A stretch of DNA of 64,000 nt. It comes from Duganella sp. CF517. GTDB taxonomy: Bacteria; Pseudomonadota; Gammaproteobacteria; Burkholderiales; Burkholderiaceae_D. The stretch is taken from the NCBI RefSeq assembly GCF_900110275.1, contig NZ_FODC01000004.1, positions 496,001 through 560,000 of the forward strand. Reading direction: 5' to 3'. Positions 31,977-39,214 of this stretch are shown piece by piece. The first letter of the stretch is position 1. Every line of letters begins with the position of its first letter. A program made the position numbers and the translations under genes. Under the pieces are notes generated by a model. It saw nothing but the letters and a program-made list of their open reading frames with translations, was not told where the DNA came from and made no database searches.

Positions 31977-32858
31977 ATGATAGACCTACCCGGCTTGCGT
32001 GTTTTTTGCGAGATTGTTGAAAGCGGAAGTTTTACGGGCGCAGGCAGCCGCCTTGGGATGGCGCCTCCAATGGTCAGTAAGCACTTGGCGCGCCTTGAAC
32101 GAAGCCTGGCCGCACGCCTGCTGAATCGCACTAGTCGGAACATGAGCCTAACTGAAGCGGGCAGGCTGTTCTACGAGCAGGCCAAGCAAGCACTCGATAT
32201 GCTAGACGCCGGTGTAGCCGCCCTAAGTCATGTCACCGGACCGCCCCGTGGTGAACTGAAAATCAGTGCGCCTGTATGGATCGCAACACCGCGCTTCGCT
32301 GCGCTGATCGCCGACTACCGGCAACGCTGTCCGGAAGTTCGCCTCAATTTTTACTTGGAAAACCGCATGGTCGACCTGGTGGCCGAAGGCTTCGATCTTG
32401 CGCTGCGTATGAAAAACGATGGATCGCAAAGTCTAATTTCAAGGAGGCTATGTAACGTGTCGTTTTACTGCGTTGCCACGCCGACATTCTTGGCGCAAGC
32501 GGCTACGCAGAACCGGTGCGGCGAATCCTATCTGCCCGCAATGATAATGCCGAACCACATGCAATTGGGCCGCCCTAAGATGCCAGTTGCAGGAATGCTT
32601 CTGGCCCCTGGGCAGCCGGTAGCAATGCACTCGAGCGATACTACGTTAAGCTATCACGCCGTTATGGCCGGAATTGGTGCCGCTTTTTTGCCTGGCTGGT
32701 TAGTGGCTGACGACCTCGCCAGCGGACGTCTGGTGCACACCTGCGACGCAGAAAAAGCCTACCAAGGGCAGCTATTCGCCGTCTATCCAAGCCGACATTA
32801 TCAGGCGCTCAAGCTGCGAAGTTTCATAGACTTTTTGGTTGAAAATTTGGACGGATGA
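31977..32858 (+). CDS. LysR family transcriptional regulator
   Basis: The 293-residue protein starts with the LysR winged helix (LPGLRVFCEIVESGSFTGAG, PPMVSKHLARLERSLAARLL, NRTSRNMSLTEAGR) and continues into a substrate-binding domain (PPRGELKISAPVWIATPRFA, GFDLALRM, SYHAVMAGIGAAFLPGWLV). A TTG two codons upstream is an alternative start; AGGA lies at usable distance from either. The 100-nt gap to doxX is the probable regulated region. Codon use and GC are lower than the window average. Confidence 0.88.
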   Translation: MIDLPGLRVFCEIVESGSFTGAGSRLGMAPPMVSKHLARLERSLAARLLNRTSRNMSLTEAGRLFYEQAKQALDMLDAGVAALSHVTGPPRGELKISAPVWIATPRFAALIADYRQRCPEVRLNFYLENRMVDLVAEGFDLALRMKNDGSQSLISRRLCNVSFYCVATPTFLAQAATQNRCGESYLPAMIMPNHMQLGRPKMPVAGMLLAPGQPVAMHSSDTTLSYHAVMAGIGAAFLPGWLVADDLASGRLVHTCDAEKAYQGQLFAVYPSRHYQALKLRSFIDFLVENLDG

Positions 32859-32959
32859 TAGCCGGCTTATACTTCTCGCGACTGGCTGTTTTCGAGCCAA
32901 GGCAGCCGTTTCACACCTTGTAGGTCCTTAATGAATTTCAGACCGACGGGCTTGCGCTC
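32859..32959. other. short intergenic stretch in low-GC patch
   Basis: No promoter, hairpin or ORF that I can support. It lies between the 3' ends of the LysR gene and the convergent small ORF. Confidence 0.3.
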
Positions 32960-33250
32960 CTATATATCGCTCGGTCCCGAACGCATGCTGCCTATGCTAG
33001 TGACGTAACTCAACCTTACTAGCCTCTTCTGAATTTCCGGTGCGAACTGCATCCACGAGGCGTCATACTTTCCAGCATCAAGAGTAAGGGCAAAAGTTCG
33101 AGCTGAGCCAACCGCTTTTTCATCCTCTGCGCTCGGAGCTTTTATTCGCAACCGCCGACCCTCAGCGGTAATTCTTATCTCATCGAGAACGAAGTCTTCG
33201 GAAGACCTGCCACGAAAGCATAGCGCCGCCCAAGACTGCACTGGTTGCAA
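32960..33250 (-). CDS. possible small protein or 3' fragment, start unclear
   Basis: The frame encodes up to 96 residues. From about residue 20 it reads like real protein (EDFVLDEIRITAEGRRLRIK, then ARTFALTLDAGKYDASWMQF). The only start codon is TTG at 33250 with no Shine-Dalgarno, and the frame overlaps the membrane ORF upstream by 71 nt. It may be a separate gene, or the end of the upstream gene brought out of frame by an indel. Function unknown. Confidence 0.35.
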   Translation of the reverse strand: MQPVQSWAALCFRGRSSEDFVLDEIRITAEGRRLRIKAPSAEDEKAVGSARTFALTLDAGKYDASWMQFAPEIQKRLVRLSYVTSIGSMRSGPSDI

Positions 33251-33482
33251 GGGTACATAAGTACGTGAGTGGCTGCAATCCTGTTAGCTCGACTCCCACC
33301 CCCACCGTTAGCGCAAGAAGCCCTACACACAGAGTCGCAGACAAACCGGCCCCGATAACGAAGCCAAAAGCACAAGGGATGGCAAGCCTTGAAGATACGA
33401 ACAATCTAAAAGCAACCGCAACAATACAAAAAATCGTGCCTGCTGCAATCGCCATCACGGCGATGGAAAAGAGTGGCCCCAT
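33180..33482 (-). CDS. small membrane protein, unknown function
   Basis: The 100-residue protein has three hydrophobic helices (FSIAVMAIAAGTIFCIVAVA; IPCAFGFVIGAGLSATLCVG; YLCTLATSAVLGGAMLSW) and ends RRLRSR. AAGGA lies 4-5 nt before the ATG. It is in the low-GC patch next to a broken lipoprotein gene. The family is not recognised. Confidence 0.5.
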   Translation of the reverse strand: MGPLFSIAVMAIAAGTIFCIVAVAFRLFVSSRLAIPCAFGFVIGAGLSATLCVGLLALTVGVGVELTGLQPLTYLCTLATSAVLGGAMLSWQVFRRLRSR

Positions 33483-33521
33483 GTGTCCTTGTCCTCATCC
33501 AATATCGGCCGCAAAACTATG

Positions 33522-33612
33522 CCCATCTCACCAACGCCCAAGTCGCGACCGTCCGCTGCTGGCCGAAACCGAGCGGTCAGCGGCCTTTTGGCCAAATCGT
33601 CTTTGAGATGGG
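33522..33612. repeat. MITE-like segment with 9-bp terminal inverted repeats
   Basis: CCCATCTCA (33522-33530) and TGAGATGGG (33604-33612) bracket 73 nt. Inside them is a GGCCG/CGGCC hairpin (33561-33585). The frame of the adjacent lipoprotein gene turns into improbable sequence exactly at the right-hand repeat. I cannot see a transposase or a convincing target duplication, so this is only a candidate element. Confidence 0.4.
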
Positions 33613-33991
33613 ACTACCGCTTTAAAGTTAGCATTTTGCGTCACACATCCAGACCATGGTCCATCAGCCGACGGAGTTTTCACTGAATATTGCAGCTCAT
33701 TGTATTCGCCCTTAAAGGACCAGATGTAGCTTTGGGCGTCAATGCCGGTAGCGGGCGGCTGACCAAACTGAGATTGATAGAACTGCACAGTTTTGCCTTT
33801 CTCTCATTCAAACCGAACGCCTGCCAATCGATATGCACAGGTTTGCCGGAAGCTTCACCGACTACATGCTCATCGCACATTAGCACCGCACCGGCGGGCA
33901 GCTCCTTATTGCCGACTCTGTCCGAGCTTTTAACGGCCGACGCACATCCCATATAGGCAACAATTGACAGGAGTAACAGCTTTGTATTCAT
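33528..33991 (-). pseudogene. frameshifted lipoprotein gene
   Basis: The first frame (from the ATG at 33991) begins with a lipoprotein signal, MNTKLLLLSIVAYMGCASA (lipobox AYMGC), and reads sensibly to about WQAFGLNERKAK. Coding character then moves to the -1 frame near 33790: TVQFYQSQFGQPPATGIDAQ, SYIWSFKGEYNELQYSVKTP. One extra A in the AAAA run at the junction would join them into a single protein. The 3' end runs into the MITE-like segment. It is either a genuine pseudogene or a base-call error. The original was probably an outer-membrane lipoprotein of about 130-150 residues. Confidence 0.55.
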
Positions 33992-34069
33992 TCTAAAGAC
34001 CTAGAAGGTTTGCCGAACGGCTGCTTGTGGCCGGAAGCGGAAATCGGCATGTCGCTGATCGCGGCAGCT

Positions 34070-34588
34070 TCAATTACGCTCACACATGTAACTATTGATT
34101 ACCTTGCCGTGCAGTTCAGTTTCCATTTCATATGCCATTCCAAGGCGTTCGGCAACGCGGCGCGACGATTCATTGCTAGAAGCGATCAGCGCCCGGACCT
34201 TTGGCTCCCGTCGCACCTCGAACGCATATTGCATGACCGCCCCTGCGGCCTCGTTCGCAATGCCTTTTCCCCAGAATGCCCGATAGGTATTCCACCCCAT
34301 CTCAATCACGGATGACCCGTCGCGGAAGAAAGCGCCCACGCTGCCAACCAGCTGCCCCGTCTGCCGATCCTCTATCGACCACCAACCAGCCCCGCCGAGC
34401 AGCCATAGTCCGGCATGTGAGCTGAAGATGCGCCAAGCGGTCGCGCGGTCCGCCGAGCCTAAATGGGCTGAGCTTTCAGCATTCGCCAAATGGTCCGCAA
34501 ATAACGCGAAGTCCTCAACCCGATATTCTCTAAGCGTAAGCCGCTCCGTGCGAAGGTGCGGTACCGAAAATGTAAAAGTCTGATTCAT
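34070..34588 (-). CDS. GNAT acetyltransferase, RimJ/RimL type
   Basis: The 172-residue protein shows the GNAT pattern of RimJ/RimL-like enzymes: LRTERLTLREYRVEDFALFA at the start, GSVGAFFRDG, EMGWNTYRAFWGKGIANEAA (pyrophosphate-binding loop region) and SSNESSRRVAERLGM near the end. These N-acetylate protein N-termini or small molecules; the substrate is unknown. An ATG four codons upstream (34600) is possible but has AAGG directly against it, so I prefer 34588. It lies in the low-GC patch. Confidence 0.85.
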   Translation of the reverse strand: MNQTFTFSVPHLRTERLTLREYRVEDFALFADHLANAESSAHLGSADRATAWRIFSSHAGLWLLGGAGWWSIEDRQTGQLVGSVGAFFRDGSSVIEMGWNTYRAFWGKGIANEAAGAVMQYAFEVRREPKVRALIASSNESSRRVAERLGMAYEMETELHGKVINSYMCERN

Positions 34589-34627
34589 CGGAAGTGCCAT
34601 CCTTGGATAGTTTGGTGGCCGGTGGTT

Positions 34628-35602
34628 TTAGCCCATGACGTTATTCGGCGCGCCGGCCTGCCACGCTTCGACATTGTCGATCAGTTGATCCGCCAGCACC
34701 TGCATCGCCTGCGAACTGGCCCACGCCGAATGCGGCGTGAGGATGAAGTTCGGCAGCCGCAGGTTGAGCAGCACGTTGTCTTCCGGCGGCGGCTCCTTTG
34801 TCAGCACATCGAAGCCGGCGCCGGCGATCACGCCGGTGCGCAGCGCGTCGGCCAGCGCGACTTCGTCCACCAGGCCGCCGCGCGCGGTGTTGATCAGCAG
34901 CGCCGAGCTTTTCATGCGTATCAATTCTTTCGCGCAGATGATGTTGCGGGTCTTGTCGTTGAGCGGCAGGTGCAGGCTGAGGACATCCGACGTCTCCAGC
35001 AATTCGTCCCACGAGACCTGCTTGATGCCTTCGTCCGTCACCGGCGAGCGGTTGAACACCACCACCTCCATGCCGAAGGCGCGGGCGATCAGCGCCACCG
35101 ATTGGCCCAGCGCGCCATAGCCGGCAAGGCCAAGGCGGCTGCCGGCCAGGTCGGAGATCGGATGGCCGAACAGGCAGAATCGCTCCGACTTTTGCCACAG
35201 GCCCGCTTCGATATCCTCGCGGTAGGCGACCAGTTGGCGGCGCAGGGCAAGGATCAGCGCGAAGGTGTGCTCGGGCAGCGTGTGCACCGCGTAGTTGCGG
35301 ATATTGGAGACGACGATGCCGCGCTCGCGGCAGGCTTGCAGATCGACGATGTCGGTGCCGGTGGCGGCCACCGCGATCATCTTCAGGTCCGGCAGTTGCG
35401 CCAGGTCGTCGGCGCGCAACGGCACCTTGTTGGTGATGGCGATGGTGGCGCGCGCGTCGCGCAGGCGCCGCACCACGTCGGCCGCCTTGGTGGCCGGGTA
35501 TTCCCTCCACTCGTGCGCGAAGGAGGGCTTGCGGACATTGGCGATGACGCTGTCGCGGTCGAGGAAAACGATGCGGTGGGTGTCGGTGATGGGGGCGGTC
35601 AT
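34628..35602 (-). CDS. D-2-hydroxyacid dehydrogenase
   Basis: The 324-residue NAD-dependent enzyme has an N-terminal half with AVAATGTDIVDLQACRERGI and NYAVHTLPEHTFALILALRR. Its Rossmann motif is LGLAGYGALGQSVALIARAF. The catalytic segments are INTARGGLVDE (Arg), a Glu in the FDVLTKEPP region and HSAWAS (His). Likely substrates are glycerate/hydroxypyruvate or related 2-hydroxy acids. Its ATG overlaps the stop of the upstream LysR gene (ATGA) and GAGG lies 7 nt upstream, so the two genes are translationally coupled. Confidence 0.88.
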   Translation of the reverse strand: MTAPITDTHRIVFLDRDSVIANVRKPSFAHEWREYPATKAADVVRRLRDARATIAITNKVPLRADDLAQLPDLKMIAVAATGTDIVDLQACRERGIVVSNIRNYAVHTLPEHTFALILALRRQLVAYREDIEAGLWQKSERFCLFGHPISDLAGSRLGLAGYGALGQSVALIARAFGMEVVVFNRSPVTDEGIKQVSWDELLETSDVLSLHLPLNDKTRNIICAKELIRMKSSALLINTARGGLVDEVALADALRTGVIAGAGFDVLTKEPPPEDNVLLNLRLPNFILTPHSAWASSQAMQVLADQLIDNVEAWQAGAPNNVMG

Positions 35603-36558
35603 AAGGCTACCTCGTAGGATGTGGCGCGCGCCGCCGGCGGCGGATTTTTCGTCAAGCGCATGCCTGGATGATTGGAGAACAGTTCGGCGACCCATTCGAC
35701 GAACACCCGCACCTTGGCCGACAGGTGGCGGTTTTGCGGGTAGACCACGTGCACCGGTACCGAATCGGAACTCCATTCCGACAGCACCGTCTCGAAACTG
35801 CCGTCGGCGAGCAACGGTTCCAGCAAAAAATTCGGCATCTGCACGATGCCCAGGCCCGCCAGCCCCGCCGCCGTGTAGGCGGTGGTGTCGTTCAGGGCGA
35901 GGTTGCCGGGCAGGGCGACCTGCACCCGCTCGGTGCCGCGCGAGAAGTCCCAGTCGAAGATTTTACCGGTCTTCGATGAAAAATAGTTAACGCACAGGTG
36001 GCGCAGCAATTCGTCCGGGTGGGTGGGACGGCCGTAGCGATTGAGGTAGGACGGCGCCGCGCAGGTGATGAAGTGCAGGATGCCGACGCGGCGCGCGATC
36101 AGGCTCGAATCGACCAACTGGCCGGCGCGCACCGCGCAGTCGACGCCTTCCTCGATCAGGTCGACGGCGCGGTCGCTGCAGCCCATCTCCATCTGGATAT
36201 CCGGATAGCGGGTGAAGAAGTCGGGCAGCGCCGGCACCAGCACGCTGCCGGCCAGCCCGGTGGGGACGTCGATCCGCAACCGCCCGCTGGGACTGAGGCG
36301 GGTGCGCGATAGCGATTCCTCGGCGTCGCGCACGTCCGATAAAATACGCAGGCAACGTTCGTAATAAGCGGCGCCGTCGGCCGTGACGCTGACGTGGCGC
36401 GTGGTCCGGTGCAGCAGCTTGACCGCCAGCGACGCCTCCAGCGACTGGATCAAGGTCGAAACCGTGGCCTTGGGCAGCTGCATGATCTCGGCCGCGCGCG
36501 TGAACCCGCCGGAGTCGACCACGTTCACGAATACTTCCATCGCTTGCAGTTTATTCAC
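35599..36558 (-). CDS. LysR family regulator (possible CeoR/BpeT-like efflux regulator)
   Basis: The 319-residue protein has an N-terminal winged helix (MNKLQAMEVFVNVVDSGGFT, LPKATVSTLIQSLEASLAVK, LLHRTTRHVSVTADGAAYYE) and a LysR substrate domain (PSGRLRIDVPTGLAGSVLVP, GLAGLGIVQMPNFLLEPLL). It is coupled to the 2-hydroxyacid dehydrogenase. A near-perfect 22-bp palindrome sits 12 nt upstream of its start. The gene is divergent from the hydrolase/RND efflux locus, the layout of LysR regulators in Burkholderia ceo/bpe loci, so control of the pump is plausible. That link is inferred. Confidence 0.87.
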   Translation of the reverse strand: MNKLQAMEVFVNVVDSGGFTRAAEIMQLPKATVSTLIQSLEASLAVKLLHRTTRHVSVTADGAAYYERCLRILSDVRDAEESLSRTRLSPSGRLRIDVPTGLAGSVLVPALPDFFTRYPDIQMEMGCSDRAVDLIEEGVDCAVRAGQLVDSSLIARRVGILHFITCAAPSYLNRYGRPTHPDELLRHLCVNYFSSKTGKIFDWDFSRGTERVQVALPGNLALNDTTAYTAAGLAGLGIVQMPNFLLEPLLADGSFETVLSEWSSDSVPVHVVYPQNRHLSAKVRVFVEWVAELFSNHPGMRLTKNPPPAARATSYEVAL

Positions 36559-36569
36559 TTATTACCTCC

Positions 36570-36591
36570 ATTGTTCGGGATCCTGAACAAT
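36570..36591. promoter_or_regulatory. 22-bp palindrome upstream of LysR gene
   Basis: ATTGTTCGGGATCCTGAACAAT has 11-bp arms with one mismatch, 12 nt before the LysR start. A related half-site pair (TTGTAGAACAA) lies near 36618-36629. Both are in the 158-nt divergent region that also serves the exported protein and hydrolase genes. Fits a LysR autoregulatory/activation site. Confidence 0.55.
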
Positions 36592-36716
36592 CAATTCGAC
36601 TTTAGCCTATTTATCGGATTGTAGAACAAGTTTAAGATTGCTGTACTGCACCAAGGAAAGCATGGGCTGTTCCGGGGCAGAGGCAAGTTGTTACACCACG
36701 CGGCGAGGGGATCATC

Positions 36717-36929
36717 ATGAAATATCGGGACGGAATTTTTGCAACGGTTGCGATCGCGCTGACATCGTTCGCGCTGGCGGGCGTCGTCTATACCGATGCC
36801 TACTCGCAGACGGCCAAGGCCGAAGTGAGCGGCGTTCGTGCCCTGACCGAAGTGGCCACCGGCGACGCGCTGGCTTGCGCCGACACGTCGCTGATGTCGG
36901 CCGACGCTACCCGCACGGTGCAGCAGTGA
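36717..36929 (+). CDS. small exported protein preceding the hydrolase/efflux genes
   Basis: The 70-residue protein has a signal peptide (MKYRDGIFATVAIALTSFAL, then AGVVYTDAYS). A short mature part contains one Cys and ends ATRTVQQ. GGGG lies 7 nt before the ATG. Its TGA overlaps the GTG start of the hydrolase gene (GTGA), so the two are translationally coupled. Not recognised as a known family. Confidence 0.6.
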   Translation: MKYRDGIFATVAIALTSFALAGVVYTDAYSQTAKAEVSGVRALTEVATGDALACADTSLMSADATRTVQQ

Positions 36930-37798
36930 CCATCAAGCCACAGGACGAAGCGCTGCCGGAGCTGTCGGATCGCCTGAAGATCCGCAGCCTGGAGGTGCGC
37001 GGCGCCGAAGGCCCGCTGCCGGCACGCCTGTACACCAGCGGTGACGCCGGCGCCAAGCGCGATACGCTGACGGTGTTCTTCCATGCCGGCGGCTTCGTCG
37101 GCGGCGACCTCGAAGACGCGGACAACTTCCTGCGCCACCTTGCCGACGACCATCCGGGCATGGCGGTGCTGGCCTCCGGCTATACGCTGGCGAGCGTGCG
37201 CCCGTTCCCGGCGGCGGTCGAAGACGCCCACGCGGTGCTGACCTGGGCCAAGAAGAACAAGGGCAAAATCGGCTGGACCGGCAAGCAGCTGATGGTGGCC
37301 GGCATCGAGGCCGGCGCCAATCTGGCGGCGGTGTGCGCGCTGATGTCGCGCGACCGTGGCGGCCCGGCGCTGACCGGCCAGATCCTGATCATGCCGATGC
37401 TGGACCCGGGCCTGACCACCTGCTCGATGCGCGAAATGCATCAGGCGCCGGAGTTGCTGGACGTGGCCGACGCGTGCGCGGCGGCCTACCGCGGCTACCT
37501 GCCCAACGCCGCCGACCGCACGCACCCATATGCGTCGCCGCTGCAATCGAGCCGTTTGAAAAACCTGCCGCCCGCGCTGATCCTGTCGTCCGAGGACGAT
37601 CCGCTGCGCGACGAGGCGGAGCAGTATGGCGCCAAGCTGATTTCGTGCGGCGTCAAAACCACCGTGATCCGAATGGCGCCGCAACCCCTGCAGGATCCGG
37701 GCGCCCGCAACGACTGCGCGTGCAAATGCGCCGCGCTGGGCGAAATCGCCAGCTTTGTCACCAACCTGGAACGGTCCGAGACACCGCCAGCTTCATAG
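36926..37798 (+). CDS. alpha/beta-hydrolase-fold pseudoenzyme (HSL/LlpE-like) before an RND operon
   Basis: The 290-residue protein follows the hormone-sensitive-lipase branch: oxyanion-hole motif HAGGF (53-57, usually HGGGF), VLASGYTLASVRPFPAAVED and DDPLRDEAEQYGAKL with D225. The nucleophile elbow that is normally GDSAG reads GIEAG (126-130), with Glu at the Ser position. The catalytic His region near the C-terminus has no His after H200. It is therefore unlikely to be an active serine hydrolase. The start is GTG, overlapping the upstream stop. In Burkholderia a lipase-like gene (llpE) heads the ceoAB-opcM / bpeEF-oprC efflux operon, which matches this position. Confidence 0.75.
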   Translation: MTIKPQDEALPELSDRLKIRSLEVRGAEGPLPARLYTSGDAGAKRDTLTVFFHAGGFVGGDLEDADNFLRHLADDHPGMAVLASGYTLASVRPFPAAVEDAHAVLTWAKKNKGKIGWTGKQLMVAGIEAGANLAAVCALMSRDRGGPALTGQILIMPMLDPGLTTCSMREMHQAPELLDVADACAAAYRGYLPNAADRTHPYASPLQSSRLKNLPPALILSSEDDPLRDEAEQYGAKLISCGVKTTVIRMAPQPLQDPGARNDCACKCAALGEIASFVTNLERSETPPAS

Positions 37799-37953
37799 AT
37801 CGCTAGGGACAGCACCCTAACCATTTGCAGTATCTGTAGTCACGTCCCCACTGGCTTGCCGGCGGGGCGCTAGTACCGTGTTTTCTCGATTTCCGTTGAG
37901 GCAGCCGGTGCCGCCATTTCTATTAATTATTTTCATGCACAAAGGGATAAAAA
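37799..37953 (+). promoter_or_regulatory. leader of the RND efflux operon
   Basis: The 155-nt gap between the hydrolase gene and the adaptor gene becomes AT-rich over the last 40 nt and ends with AAAGGGATAAAAA before the ATG. Candidate -35 elements (TTGAGG) lack a well-spaced -10. A separate promoter for the pump is possible but not certain. Confidence 0.3.
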
Positions 37954-39210
37954 ATGAAAAACATTAAACAATTCACCGCTGTAGCCCGGCCGCTGGCCGC
38001 CGCTATGGCGCTGGCGGGACTGGCCGCTTTCGGCCTCACGGGTTGCGACGACGCCAAAGGCAAGACCGAAGCGCCGGCGGCCGGCGGCGGCGGGCCACCG
38101 ATTTCGGCGGCCACCGTGGTCGAGAAAACCATCACCGAGACCCAGGAGTTCTCGGGCCGCCTGGAAGCCGTCGAGCAGGTGCAGATTCGTCCGCGCGTCG
38201 GCGGCTTCATCACGGCGATCAACTTCAAGCCGGGCAGCCAGGTCAAGAAAGGCGACGTGTTGTTCGTCATCGACGCGCGCCCGTACCAGGCCGAAGCCAA
38301 TCGCGCCGAAGCGGCCGCCGGTTCGGCGCGCGCCAAGGCCGAACTGGCCAAGCTGGAATTGAACCGCGCCGAAAAACTGCTGGCCGATAAAGCCATCGCC
38401 CAGCGCGAATACGACGAACGCGCGTCGAACCAGAAGCAGCTCGACGCCGACGCCCGCGCCGCGCAGGCGCAGTACGAAGCGGCCAAGCTCAATCTGGCCT
38501 ACACCCGCGTCGAATCGCCGATCAACGGCCGCGTGTCGAAAGCGGAAATCACGCTCGGTAACCTGGTCGACGCGTCGGCCGTGTTGACCTCCGTGGTCTC
38601 GCTGGAAAACATCTACGCCTCCTTCGATGGCGACGAGGATACCTATCTGCGCGTCGGCGCCGCCGCCCACAAGGGCGAACCGGCCATCGTCAAGATCGGC
38701 CTGGCCAACGAAACCGGCTTCCCGCACGAAGGCAAGCTCGAATTCGTCGACAACCAGCTCGATCCGCGCAGCGGTTCGGTGCGCATGCGCGCGACGCTGG
38801 CCAACAAGGACGGTTCGCTGGTTCCCGGCCTGTTCGCCCGCGTGCAGCTGGCCGGCACCACCGGCGCCAAGTCGACGCTGCTGATCAACGAGCGTGCCGT
38901 CAGCACCGATCAAAGCCGCAAGTTCGTGTTCGTGGTCGGCGCCGGCAACAAGGCCGAGTACCGCGCCGTCACACTGGGGCCACAGGTCGATGGCCTGCGC
39001 GTCGTGCGTGAAGGCCTGAAGCCGGGCGAGAAGATCGTCATCAACGGCCTGCAGCGCGTGCGTCCAGGCGCGCCGATCACGCCGACCGTGGTGCCGATGG
39101 ATTCCGATCCGCTGGCGGCCAACGTGGCCAAGCCGGAGTCGAAGCCCGACGCCAAAAAAGATGAAAAAGTAGCCGTCGCCAATACCAAGGCCGGCACCTC
39201 CAAGGAATAA
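37954..39210 (+). CDS. RND efflux periplasmic adaptor lipoprotein (MexE/CeoA type)
   Basis: The 418-residue protein has a lipoprotein signal ending LTGC (C31), a beta-barrel/lipoyl region (QIRPRVGGFITAINFKPGSQ) and a coiled-coil hairpin (about 105-165). A second lipoyl half follows (YTRVESPINGRVSKAEITLG), then the barrel and membrane-proximal domains. It joins the inner-membrane pump to the outer-membrane channel. Length and the charged Lys-rich C-terminus fit the MexE/BpeE branch. It is followed after 4 nt by the pump gene. Confidence 0.9.
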   Translation: MKNIKQFTAVARPLAAAMALAGLAAFGLTGCDDAKGKTEAPAAGGGGPPISAATVVEKTITETQEFSGRLEAVEQVQIRPRVGGFITAINFKPGSQVKKGDVLFVIDARPYQAEANRAEAAAGSARAKAELAKLELNRAEKLLADKAIAQREYDERASNQKQLDADARAAQAQYEAAKLNLAYTRVESPINGRVSKAEITLGNLVDASAVLTSVVSLENIYASFDGDEDTYLRVGAAAHKGEPAIVKIGLANETGFPHEGKLEFVDNQLDPRSGSVRMRATLANKDGSLVPGLFARVQLAGTTGAKSTLLINERAVSTDQSRKFVFVVGAGNKAEYRAVTLGPQVDGLRVVREGLKPGEKIVINGLQRVRPGAPITPTVVPMDSDPLAANVAKPESKPDAKKDEKVAVANTKAGTSKE

Positions 39211-39214
39211 GAAT

